In this document: positions 30,133 through 36,939 of the stretch, piece after piece
Numbering within the stretch: position 1 is the stretch's first letter
Layout: each line of letters starts with the position of its first letter
NCBI RefSeq assembly: GCF_934277605.1
Contig: NZ_CAKQVD010000014.1
Span: 1 to 38,619 of the forward strand
From: an uncultured Anaerotignum sp.
Lineage (GTDB): Bacteria; Bacillota; Clostridia; Lachnospirales; Anaerotignaceae
DNA: 38,619 bases
Reading direction: 5' to 3'
Program-made: the position numbers and the translations under genes
Notes under the pieces: model-generated
Told to the model about the DNA's origin: nothing
The model's input: the letters and a program-made list of their open reading frames with translations, nothing else
Databases searched by the model: none

Positions 30133-30906
30133 ATGAGCAAGGTTAGAGTCATTGCAGTGACAAATCAAAAGGGTGGTGTCGGAAAGACCACCACAGCCAT
30201 CAATCTTTCCGCCTGCCTTGCCGCAGAGGGTAAGCGGGTGCTTGCCGTTGATGCTGACCAGCAGGGCAACACCACAAGCGGACTGGGCTTGGATAAAAAT
30301 GATGTTCCTTTGACGATTTATGATGTGTTTTTGGGCGAGGCCACCATTGCGGAGGTGAAGCAGCCGACCTGCACAGAGGGGCTTGAGGTGATTCCTGCAA
30401 ACATCAATTTGACGGGAGCGGAGATTGAGCTGATTGGAAATGAGCGGAGAGAATATATTTTGCAGGAGGCATTGGCAGAAATTAAGGATGAATATGATTT
30501 TATCATTATTGATTGCCCTCCTTCCTTAAATATGATTACCGTGAATGCACTTGTGGCGGCAAATACGGTTTTGGTTCCCATTCAATGTGAATATTTTGCT
30601 TTGGAGGGACTGGAGCAGCTTTTGCACACCGTAAACCTGGTTAAGAAGCGGTTGAATCCTGAATTGGAGATTGAAGGAATTGTTTTTACCATGTATGATG
30701 CAAGAACGAACCTTTCCTTGCAGGTGGTGGAGGAGGTCAAGCGTTCCCTGGGGCAGAGTGTATATCGCACGATTATTCCCAGAAATGTGCGCCTTGGGGA
30801 ATCCCCGAGCCATGGTTTGCCAATCAATCTTTATGATCCCAAATCCAAGGGGGCAGAGGCTTACGCATTGCTGGCAGAGGAAGTCATGGAAAAGGAGTGG
30901 AATTGA
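30133..30906 (+). CDS. parA: Chromosome partitioning ATPase ParA (Soj)
   Basis: This 257-residue Walker-type ATPase has the deviant P loop KGGVGKTTT (residues 13-21), the switch motif DADQQGNTT, and Walker B FIIIDCPPS. It lacks the N-terminal HTH of plasmid ParAs, as expected for chromosomal Soj. It works with ParB on parS for origin segregation and, in Bacillus, modulates DnaA. The ATG follows a GGCGGGA-type site. parB begins 1 nt after its stop codon, so they form an operon, with two parS sites just upstream. Confidence 0.96.
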   Translation: MSKVRVIAVTNQKGGVGKTTTAINLSACLAAEGKRVLAVDADQQGNTTSGLGLDKNDVPLTIYDVFLGEATIAEVKQPTCTEGLEVIPANINLTGAEIELIGNERREYILQEALAEIKDEYDFIIIDCPPSLNMITVNALVAANTVLVPIQCEYFALEGLEQLLHTVNLVKKRLNPELEIEGIVFTMYDARTNLSLQVVEEVKRSLGQSVYRTIIPRNVRLGESPSHGLPINLYDPKSKGAEAYALLAEEVMEKEWN

Positions 30907-30907
30907 T

Positions 30908-31795
30908 ATGGCAGAGAAAAAAAGAGGCCTTGGTGCAAAGGGCCTTGGCATAAACGCCCTCATCAATACAGAAGTGCAGGATTTGAAAACCACAAAGCAA
31001 AATGAAGCTGTGAGTGAATTGGATTTGGATTTGATTGAGCCGAACCGCAAGCAGCCCAGGAAATATTTTGATGAAGCTGCATTGGAGGAATTGGCAGCCT
31101 CCTTGAAGACTTATGGCATGATTCAGCCCATTGTGGTAAAGAAAAATGGGGATTATTATGAAATCATTGCGGGAGAACGCCGTTGGCGTGCCGCAAAAAT
31201 TGCCGGCATGGAAAAAGTGCCTGTTGTGATGAAGGAATGGGAGGGCAGCGAGGCCTTTGAGGCGGCTTTGGTGGAAAACCTGCAGCGTGAGGACCTGAAC
31301 CCCATTGAAGAAGCGGAAAGCTATCAGCGGTTGCAGGAGGAATTTCAGCTGAGCCAGGAAAAAATTGCGGAAAAGGTTGGGAAAAGCCGTTCTGCCATCA
31401 CAAATTCCCTGCGGTTATTGCAGTTGGATGCCCGTGTGCGTAATTTTGTGATGGAAAATAAGCTGACAGGCGGCCATGCCCGCTCTCTTTTGCCTGTAGC
31501 CGATGGCGATGCACAATTTGAATTGGCAGAGCATATCATTGAGGAGGGCTTGAGTGTGCGTGCGGTGGAGGCGTTGGTGAAGGCATATCTTTCCAAGGCA
31601 GAGGCACCCTTGCAGACGGAACAGGAGGAAAAGACCGATGAAACAGCTTATCGTGCCATCGAGGAGGACTTGAAGTCTGTTTTTTCCACAAAGGTTAAGC
31701 TGAAACCCATAGGCAAGCGAAAAAAGGGTAAAATTGAGATAGAATATTATTCTGAGGAAGATTTGGAACGCCTTTTGGCGCTCCTGAAACGATAA
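30908..31795 (+). CDS. parB: Chromosome partitioning protein ParB (Spo0J)
   Basis: This 295-residue CTP-dependent DNA clamp protein has an N-terminal basic KKRGLGAKGLG segment that contacts ParA. The CTP-binding motif GERRWRA is at 89-95, followed by ENLQREDLNPIEEA and the HTH SQEKIAEKVGKSRSAITNSLRLL that binds parS. A C-terminal dimerisation domain ends the protein. The ATG at 30908 was chosen because AAGGAG lies 10 nt before it and it abuts the parA stop; the longer frame overlaps parA. It is paralogous to noc at 3321-4172. Confidence 0.96.
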   Translation: MAEKKRGLGAKGLGINALINTEVQDLKTTKQNEAVSELDLDLIEPNRKQPRKYFDEAALEELAASLKTYGMIQPIVVKKNGDYYEIIAGERRWRAAKIAGMEKVPVVMKEWEGSEAFEAALVENLQREDLNPIEEAESYQRLQEEFQLSQEKIAEKVGKSRSAITNSLRLLQLDARVRNFVMENKLTGGHARSLLPVADGDAQFELAEHIIEEGLSVRAVEALVKAYLSKAEAPLQTEQEEKTDETAYRAIEEDLKSVFSTKVKLKPIGKRKKGKIEIEYYSEEDLERLLALLKR

Positions 31796-31808
31796 GGAAT
31801 GTGAAGTT

Positions 31809-32732
31809 ATGATAGAATTGACGCAGGAAATGATACTGATTCTGCTCGGAGTTTTGGCAGTTGCAGTGATTGTGCTTTTTATTCTCTGCATTGTTTTGTT
31901 TGTGAAGATAAACAAGCAGAAGAAGCGGTATGATTTTTTTATGGGGGCAAACCGCAGACCAACCCATAATTTAGAAACGAAAATTGAAGAATATTTTGAA
32001 ACCTCGAAGGAAATCGAATCGAAATATGCCAAGCTGTTGGATATGGTAACCGACATGGACAAAACCGATAAATCCAAAATTCAGAAGGTTGGGCTGATTC
32101 GATACAATCCCTTTGATGAAATGGGCGGCAATCTTTGCTTTGCGCTTGCCCTGCTGGACGGCAATGACAACGGCGTTGTGCTGAACGGGATTCATAGCCG
32201 CACCGGCTCCTTCACTTATGCAAAGCCGATTGAAATGGGTGTCAGCACCTATATGCTTTCTGAGGAGGAAATCAAGGCGGTTGATGTGGCAAAGCAGAAC
32301 ACCTATCAGCCGGAGCATGAAAAGGTTGTGAAGGTGCGCTTTAAGCCAATCTTCCGCAAGAAAGACAAGAGCAAGGCCATGGAGGAGCAGATTTCCTTGG
32401 ATGATGTGCAGGCGGATGAGAAAAATGCTGTGGAGCAGAGACAGGCGAAAGCCTCGATTGGCGATGTAACCGAGGCGGAAAGAGCATTGATTATGAAGGA
32501 GGAAACATTGGCAGGCAAGATTGCGGCGGCAGAAACCATCCTGAAAATGAGAGAGGAAGCAAAAGCCGAGGCAGAAAAAGCCCATCTTCCGGAGGAGGAA
32601 AAGCCGAGAGACACCATGGAAGAAGCAGTGGAGCGTGCCATTGCGGAGGCAAAAATCAGCGAACCGATTTTCCAAGAGGCAGTTTTCATGGAAAAGCAGC
32701 CGGAGGAAACGGACGAAGAAAACGAAAAATAA
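31809..32732 (+). CDS. DUF4446 family membrane protein with long acidic C-terminal extension
   Basis: This 307-residue protein has an N-terminal membrane anchor (about residues 8-33), a short coiled region (LETKIEEYFETSKEIESKY) and the DUF4446 core. The core is KVGLIRYNPFDEMGGNLCFALALLDGNDNGVVLNGIHSR through YMLSEEE, ending near residue 165. This family is characteristically encoded just after parB in Clostridia, and its function is unknown. Here about 130 further residues follow, highly charged and predicted helical or coiled-coil (EAERALIMKEETLAGKIAAAETIL and repeated EEA segments). The gene starts 13 nt after parB and is probably in the same operon. Confidence 0.88.
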   Translation: MIELTQEMILILLGVLAVAVIVLFILCIVLFVKINKQKKRYDFFMGANRRPTHNLETKIEEYFETSKEIESKYAKLLDMVTDMDKTDKSKIQKVGLIRYNPFDEMGGNLCFALALLDGNDNGVVLNGIHSRTGSFTYAKPIEMGVSTYMLSEEEIKAVDVAKQNTYQPEHEKVVKVRFKPIFRKKDKSKAMEEQISLDDVQADEKNAVEQRQAKASIGDVTEAERALIMKEETLAGKIAAAETILKMREEAKAEAEKAHLPEEEKPRDTMEEAVERAIAEAKISEPIFQEAVFMEKQPEETDEENEK

Positions 32733-32736
32733 ATGT

Positions 32737-32764
32737 GAAAGGGAGGAGCTGTTCCTCCTTTTTC
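32737..32764 (+). terminator. Intrinsic terminator after the parAB-DUF4446 operon
   Basis: GGAGGA pairs with TCCTCC around a 5-nt loop, flanked by AAA/TTT pairs and a T run. Confidence 0.75.
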
Positions 32765-32786
32765 CATATCAAAGAAAGAAAAAAGC

Positions 32787-32895
32787 TGTGGATAAGTTGA
32801 AAAATTATCCACATTTTGTGGATAACCTGTGTAAAAGTGAAGCTGTTGTGTTGGTTTTCCACAGTATCAACATAGTTATCCACAGCAGTGGATAA
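32787..32895. other. DnaA-box cluster outside oriC
   Basis: Within 110 bp there are perfect boxes at 32787-32795 (minus), 32805-32813 (plus), 32817-32825 (minus) and 32876-32884 (plus). One-mismatch boxes are at 32887-32895 (AGTGGATAA, minus) and 32855-32863 (TTTTCCACA, plus). Some form inverted pairs spaced 2-3 bp apart. No DnaA-trio or AT-rich unwinding tract follows, so this is more likely a DnaA titration or regulatory site than an origin. It overlaps the region where the promoter of the downstream HAD gene must be. Confidence 0.88.
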
Positions 32896-32922
32896 CTGTT
32901 TATGTAAACTAAGGAGGACGAA

Positions 32923-33729
32923 ATGGGCTATAAAATGGTATTTTCCGACATGGATGGCACATTATTATGGAAAGGGATTCGGATTTCTGTGGAAAACTCT
33001 GCTGCAATCCAAAGGGCTGTGGATAAAGGTGTAGCGTTTGTCATTTGCACCGGCAGAGGTGTGTTTGGCGTGGAGCAGCATTTGCAGGAGCTTTCGCTTT
33101 TGGGGAAGAAGGGCTATGTGATTTGCCAAAACGGTGCTGCCGTTTATGATTTGCGGGATATGCATTTGGTGCTGAAAAACGGCTTTTCCTCCGCCCTGAT
33201 GCAGCCGATTGCGGTGCGTGCAAGGGCGCTTGGTTTGGAGCTGTTTTATTATGATGACCGCAATTTTATGATTGAGGCATTGACGGAGGAGGTACAGTCT
33301 TATTGCTGGATGATGCGTGCCAATCCGCAAATTTTGCATGAGCCGCAGGAATATGAGGGCGAATTTACGAAGTGCTTAATCAGCGGAAAACGGGAGCAGC
33401 TTGAAAAGCTGAAGCGTTATGTGGAGGAAACGGCGAGGGATGATTTTGATTTATTTTATTCCTCCGAAACCTATTTGGAGTTGGTAAAAAAAGGCGTCAG
33501 CAAGGGGAACGCATTGGAGGCAACTGCAAGGGAGGCGGGGATACCGCTTGCCGAAACCATTGCCATTGGAGACAGCGACAACGACCTTTCCATGATTTTG
33601 CGGGCGGGACTTGGTGTTGCCATGAAAAACGGCGAGGCGCATGTGAAGGCGGCGGCAGATTATGTGACGGAACGGGATTGTGAGGAAAACGGTGTGGCAG
33701 AGGTCATTGAAAGGTTTATTTTAAAATGA
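32923..33729 (+). CDS. HAD-superfamily Cof-type phosphatase
   Basis: This 268-residue haloacid-dehalogenase phosphatase is of the Cof/IIB class. Motif I is DMDGT (9-13), motif II is ICTGRG (41-46), motif III is the lysine in GVSKG (K194), and motif IV is GDSDND (216-221). The cap domain lies between motifs II and III. Such enzymes dephosphorylate sugar phosphates or nucleotide cofactors in the cytosol. AAGGAGG precedes the ATG. The gene sits directly behind a DnaA-box cluster, so DnaA could control it. Confidence 0.92.
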   Translation: MGYKMVFSDMDGTLLWKGIRISVENSAAIQRAVDKGVAFVICTGRGVFGVEQHLQELSLLGKKGYVICQNGAAVYDLRDMHLVLKNGFSSALMQPIAVRARALGLELFYYDDRNFMIEALTEEVQSYCWMMRANPQILHEPQEYEGEFTKCLISGKREQLEKLKRYVEETARDDFDLFYSSETYLELVKKGVSKGNALEATAREAGIPLAETIAIGDSDNDLSMILRAGLGVAMKNGEAHVKAAADYVTERDCEENGVAEVIERFILK

Positions 33730-33745
33730 AAGGGGTGTCATTTCT

Positions 33746-33774
33746 TCATACTTCATTGCATTTGCGCATATATA
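33746..33774 (+). promoter_or_regulatory. Sigma-E-like sporulation promoter of the spoIIID remnant
   Basis: TCATACT (33746-33752) and CATATATA (33767-33774) are separated by 14 bp, close to the sigma-E pattern (TCATATT, 14 bp, CATACAnT). spoIIID is a known sigma-E target in Bacillus and Clostridium. Confidence 0.5.
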
Positions 33775-33805
33775 TAACCAAGCGATAATCAGAGGAGTGC
33801 TTGGC

Positions 33806-33958
33806 TTGAAAACATATATTGAGGAGAGGGCGGTTGAGGTTGCGAAGTTTATGATACACACCAATGCAACGGTGAGAGAAACAGCGAAAAAATTCGGTAT
33901 TTCAAAATCTACTGTGCATATAGAAGTAATGATATGGAACGGTTTATTTGGATTATAA
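33806..33958 (+). pseudogene. spoIIID: Truncated spoIIID (sporulation regulator), N-terminal half only
   Basis: A TTG start with AGAGGAG at 8 nt opens a 50-codon frame beginning MKTYIEERAVEVAKFM and continuing TVRETAKKFGISKSTVH, the N-terminal half and helix-turn-helix of SpoIIID. After STVH the frame turns into an unrelated short tail (IEVMIWNGLFGL) and stops. A small shift would restore a VMERL-like segment, so a frameshift or insertion broke the gene there. The remaining 35-40 residues of normal SpoIIID are missing. SpoIIID is needed in the mother cell during sporulation, so an intact copy probably exists elsewhere. Confidence 0.75.
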
Positions 33959-33976
33959 AATAGGATTTATATTTTT

Positions 33977-34010
33977 AGGACATTGTTTTGAGGAGCAATG
34001 TCCTTTTTTA
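33977..34010 (+). terminator. Intrinsic terminator downstream of the spoIIID remnant
   Basis: AGGACATTG pairs with CAATGTCCT (9 bp) around a 10-nt loop, followed by six T. Confidence 0.85.
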
Positions 34011-34037
34011 TGCTTATTTTAAAAAGGAGGACTCAAA

Positions 34038-34466
34038 ATGCAGACGATAGCATTGGTAAATCAAAAGGAGGGGAAAAGCACAACGGCGGTCAACCTTGGG
34101 ATAGGGCTTGCGAGGCAGGGCAAGAGGGTTTTGCTTGTGGATGCCGCTGTTCTGGTTATGGTGGACAGCAATTTGCAAAGGGAAAATATCCTGCCTTCGG
34201 AACAGGCTTTTGCTTATAGGATGAAGCTGGAGGCACTAAAACACCAAGGGAAAAGAAGCGATTTAACTTCAGCACAAATTGTGCCGAAGTTACAGGCAAG
34301 AGATATTGTAGCAAATGAAGCAGGTGTAAATCGAATGGAAGTTACAAGGTATATCCGCCTTACCCATCTCATTCCCGATATTCTGAAAATGGTCGATAAC
34401 AAATCCTCATCGGTCAGGACGGTCAGCTCTTTCAAAAAGGTCTCCAACATTCCGGCACGAGTGTAA
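34038..34466 (+). pseudogene. Deletion fusion of mobile-element ParA (start) and ParB (middle)
   Basis: The first 37 or so residues (MQTIALVNQK...NLGIGLARQGKRVLLVDAA) match the start of the ParA ATPase of conjugative transposons. The P loop is damaged: KEGKSTT instead of KGGVGKTTT. From about residue 39 (VMVDSNLQRENILPSEQAFAYRMKLEA) to LIPDILKMVDN the frame is the middle of the partner ParB-like protein. The last 20 or so codons are antisense to the neighbouring DUF3847 remnant. AAAGGAGG still precedes the ATG. Most of parA and both ends of parB are gone, so it is not functional. It is distinct from the chromosomal parAB at 30133-31795. Confidence 0.85.
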
Positions 34467-34600
34467 AGCCGATGGGTTCTCTCGCTTCTGGTCAGCCGTT
34501 TCAGTTCGCTCTGCAATCGCTTCTCCTTGTGCTTGGCTGCGGTCAGCTTCCTCTCCGCAACATACTGCTTGTGTCTCAGCTTTTCTAATTCTTCGCTCAT
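34214..34600 (-). pseudogene. Truncated DUF3847-type mobilisation protein gene
   Basis: The ATG at 34600, with AAAGGAG upstream, begins MSEELEKLRHKQYVAERKL and continues KRLTRSERTHRLYTRAG, the pattern of small basic coiled-coil DUF3847 proteins encoded beside relaxase genes in Tn1549-like elements. Recognisable sequence ends near LTDEDLL (about 34400). The remaining open frame is the antisense of the ParB fragment, so the native C terminus and the downstream relaxase gene were lost. The leader (hairpin GCGACCAAC/GTTGATCGC at about 34638-34663) is retained. Confidence 0.7.
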
Positions 34601-34719
34601 GGGCAACTTCTCCTTTCTGATAATGGGCAAAACAAAAGCGACCAACTTTTTACGGTTGATCGCCTTTGGCTTGGGCATTATTTAATTGTCTTTTGCTCCA
34701 TACGGTGCAGATTCTTCGG

Positions 34720-36000
34720 CTACCATCTGATAGCTTGGCTCGTTTTCGTAAACGACAGGCTTTTGTTATCGGCTTTGCCTTTTTTCAGCACCATAATGCA
34801 GGTCGCAATAGAAGTTCCAAAGAACAGATTGCTTGGCAGCTGGATAATACAATCAATAAAGTTGTTGTCAATCAGGTATTTTCTGATTTTCTGCTCTGCG
34901 CCGCCACGGTACATAATACCGGGGAAGCAGACGATCGCTGCTGTGCCGCCTGTTGCCAGCCACGAAAGGGAGTGCATGATAAAGGCAAGGTCGGCTTTAG
35001 ACTTCGGTGCGAGAACGCCAGCCGGAGAAAAACGAGGATCGTTAATCAGCAGAGGGTTGTCATCGCCAGCCCACTTGATGGAATAGGGAGGGTTGGAAAC
35101 GATCAACTCGAACGGTTCATCGTCCCAATGCTGCGGTGCGGTCAGCGTGTCCTCACAGGCAATGTCAAACTTATCAAAGCCAACATCATGCAGGAACATA
35201 TTGATACGGCAAAGGTTGTAAGTCGTGATATTGATTTCCTGCCCATAAAAGCCATTTCTGACGGCATCTCTGCCCAAAACCTTTTCAGCTTTCAAAAGCA
35301 GGGAGCCAGAGCCGCAGGCGGGGTCATAGACTTTATTGATTTCAGTCTTGCCCACCGTGCCAAGCCTGGTTAGCAGTTCGGAAACATCCGCAGAGGTAAA
35401 AAACTCTCCGCCGGATTTTCCCGCCCCAGATGCGTACATGGTCATCAGATACTCATAGGCATCAATATCGTGATCCTTCACATCACCAAGGTTCATATCA
35501 GCTACACCATGCAGAAGTTTTGCAAGGCGTTCATTTCTCTTTGCAACAGTAGAACCGAGCTTATTGCTGTTTACATCAAAATCATCGAACAGTCCGGCAA
35601 AGCTGCTTTCGGAGGAAGAACCCTTTGCAGAGCTTTCGATGTGGTTGAATACACGCTCCAAGGTTTCGTTCAGGTTTTCATCGTTGTCGGCTTTGAGATT
35701 GACATTGCAAAACAGCTCGGACGGAAGAATAAAGAAGCCCTTTTCTTCTACCAAGCCATCACGAGCTTCTTCTGCATCGGTATCAGGCATTTTGGCATAA
35801 TCAAAATCGGTATTTCCAGCTTCCTGTTCACCAGAATTGATGTAGTTGGTCAGGTTCTCGGAGATATATCGATAAAACATGGTTCCGAGAACATAGTTCT
35901 TAAAATCCCAGCCGTCAACGGCACCACGAAGTTCATCAGCGATTGCCCATATCGCACGATGCAGTTCGTCACGCTCTTGCTCTTTTTTTGTATCAACCAT
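34720..36000 (-). pseudogene. hsdM: Type I restriction-modification methyltransferase subunit HsdM, 3'-truncated
   Basis: This 426-codon frame contains the HsdM N-terminal helical domain (about 1-150) and the N6-adenine methyltransferase domain with SAM motif DPACGSGSLLLKA and catalytic NPPY in ELIVSNPPYSIKW. The ATG at 36000 has AAGGAG at 10 nt and overlaps the end of the XRE gene by 8 nt. Normal HsdM proteins are about 500 residues. Here, after LKKGKADNK, the frame becomes an unrelated 14-residue tail. In another frame the same DNA reads as a plausible C terminus of a different protein (PVVYENEPSYQMVAEESAPYG, stop at 34682). No hsdS or hsdR is present, so restriction is absent and methylation doubtful. 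Confidence 0.82.
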
Positions 36001-36220
36001 GGTTTTCCTTCTCCTTTTCGTTCGGTATAAATTCCAGAATATCGTCAACGCCACAATCGAGGGCACAGCAAATTCTTTCGACGCTCTCTAAGGCTATATA
36101 GTTGTCACGCTTTAATCGGGTAATGATGTTAGCACTAAAGCCGCCTTTTTCCATCAGCTCCGCATTGGTCATTCCCTTATCAATCATAAGATGGAACAGT
36201 TTTTTATAGCTTACTGCCAT
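35993..36220 (-). CDS. XRE-family HTH regulator upstream of hsdM (75 aa)
   Basis: This small Cro/C1-type DNA-binding protein contains KLFHLMIDKGMTNAELMEKGGFSANIITRLKRD and ESVERICCALDCGVDDILEFIP, the compact pattern typical of regulators preceding type I RM operons. Its coding end overlaps the hsdM start, implying translational coupling and control of the methyltransferase. The AAAGGAGGGA site and promoter are intact. It probably survives from the cargo of the decayed mobile element. Confidence 0.85.
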   Translation of the reverse strand: MAVSYKKLFHLMIDKGMTNAELMEKGGFSANIITRLKRDNYIALESVERICCALDCGVDDILEFIPNEKEKENHG

Positions 36221-36249
36221 AGCTTCTCCCTCCTTTTGTCATATTTCTT

Positions 36250-36278
36250 ATCCTATCACGAATAAGTGAAAAAATCAA
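36250..36278 (-). promoter_or_regulatory. Promoter of the XRE-hsdM operon
   Basis: On the minus strand TTGATT (36273-36278) and TAGGAT (36250-36255) have a 17-bp spacer. Confidence 0.6.
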
Positions 36279-36373
36279 ACCGTTAGCGATGAAATCAAAT
36301 CAAATTTTCATCCTATAACCATTCTTTTTGAGAATATGGAGTGGTTTAATAGGTTTGTATTCTCTTATGTAAT

Positions 36374-36415
36374 TGCGGTCAAAACATCGGATGCAAGCCC
36401 GACATTTTGACCGCA
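36374..36415. repeat. Inverted repeat TGCGGTCAAAA, possible mobile-element site
   Basis: TGCGGTCAAAA (36374-36384) and TTTTGACCGCA (36405-36415) form a perfect 11-bp inverted repeat. A nested TCGG/CCGA pair lies in the 20-nt loop. There is no T run on either side, so it is not a terminator. It lies next to the conjugative-element remnants and could be part of an old transfer origin. The following 36416-36585 shows no gene. Confidence 0.5.
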
Positions 36416-36589
36416 TATCGCCCCCAACTGTTACATTATTCCGTCCGGCTCTTGAACCCGGTTTGCTTTGCGCTCTCGCTTGCTTTTCGTCTGCGTTCCT
36501 CGCTGTACGGTGCTTGCAGCCGGATAGACAGTCTGGACTTATCTATTGTAAACCTACACAGAATGGGAACGGCTGAAATCAGTTTCCGC

Positions 36590-36618
36590 TTGACATAAAT
36601 TTTCTAAAATCGTATACT
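36590..36618 (+). promoter_or_regulatory. Antitoxin RNA promoter, copy A
   Basis: TTGACA (36590-36595), a 17-bp spacer and TATACT (36613-36618) give a near-perfect promoter pointing toward the 3' end of the toxin gene. Confidence 0.85.
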
Positions 36619-36624
36619 ATAAAT

Positions 36625-36711
36625 AAGAAAAGGATTGCTGCTTGTGGTAAGGCGGTCAGTCCTAAATTGGTGGTTTGACCGTCTAACTTTTGTTAGGCGG
36701 TCGTTTTATTT
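36625..36711 (+). ncRNA. Predicted antisense antitoxin RNA, copy A
   Basis: The transcript predicted from the promoter at 36590-36618 ends at the hairpin GACCGTCTAAC-TTTT-GTTAGGCGGTC (36677-36702) followed by GTTTTATTT. It is about 85 nt and touches only the last bases of the toxin frame. It is antisense to the toxin 3' untranslated region, as in txpA/RatA-type systems. An alternative stem CGGTCA/TGACCG (36653-36681) competes with the terminator stem. Confidence 0.6.
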
Positions 36712-36796
36712 ATCTCCCCGTTTTACACAGGGCGATAATCGCTACGATAAGTATTCCAAACTGGATGAAATCCGAGTATGTAACATAGTTATTCAT
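36710..36796 (-). CDS. Predicted type I toxin peptide, copy A (28 aa, holin-like)
   Basis: A 28-codon frame starts at an ATG preceded by AAGGGGGTG. The peptide opens MNNYVTYSDF, continues with a hydrophobic segment (IQFGILIVAIIAL) and ends CKTGR, so it has one membrane span and a short basic tail. This resembles the putative holin-like toxins (VTYSDLF-type start) of Firmicutes, which act at the membrane. It is too short for most gene finders. Its own promoter, a convergent antisense RNA promoter and an almost identical second copy support it as a real gene. Toxicity is inferred. Confidence 0.72.
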   Translation of the reverse strand: MNNYVTYSDFIQFGILIVAIIALCKTGR

Positions 36797-36854
36797 AGCA
36801 TCACCCCCTTTGCAGAGAGTGACCGAACCGCCGAAGCAACAATCCTCTGTCCCT

Positions 36855-36883
36855 ATTCTACATAAATTTTCTTATTTCGGCAA
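36855..36883 (-). promoter_or_regulatory. Toxin promoter, copy A
   Basis: On the minus strand TTGCCG (36878-36883) and TAGAAT (36855-36860) have a 17-bp spacer. The leader of about 50 nt ends with the strong ribosome site. Confidence 0.7.
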
Positions 36884-36904
36884 GAAAAACTGCAAAGCTC
36901 CGCC

Positions 36905-36933
36905 TTGACATAAATTTTCTAAAATCGTATACT
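36905..36933 (+). promoter_or_regulatory. Antitoxin RNA promoter, copy B
   Basis: TTGACA (36905-36910), a 17-bp spacer and TATACT (36928-36933) are identical to copy A. Confidence 0.85.
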
Positions 36934-36939
36934 ATAAAT

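Noticed and set aside
32787..32895. Second replication origin
   Set aside because: The cluster has DnaA boxes but no DnaA-trio run or AT-rich unwinding tract, and the complete origin signals are at dnaA-dnaN.
33998..34219. 73-codon open frame overlapping the ParA::ParB fusion
   Set aside because: It is an out-of-frame shadow of the fusion with low-complexity content and no ribosome site.
36373..36598. Open frames of 63-67 codons after the hsdM region
   Set aside because: No ribosome site, atypical composition, overlapping an inverted repeat, and no recognisable domain.
36677..36702. Simple protein-gene terminator
   Set aside because: The hairpin has its T-rich tail on the plus strand, where the only upstream promoter is the short antisense RNA promoter, so it fits an RNA gene better than the end of a coding gene.
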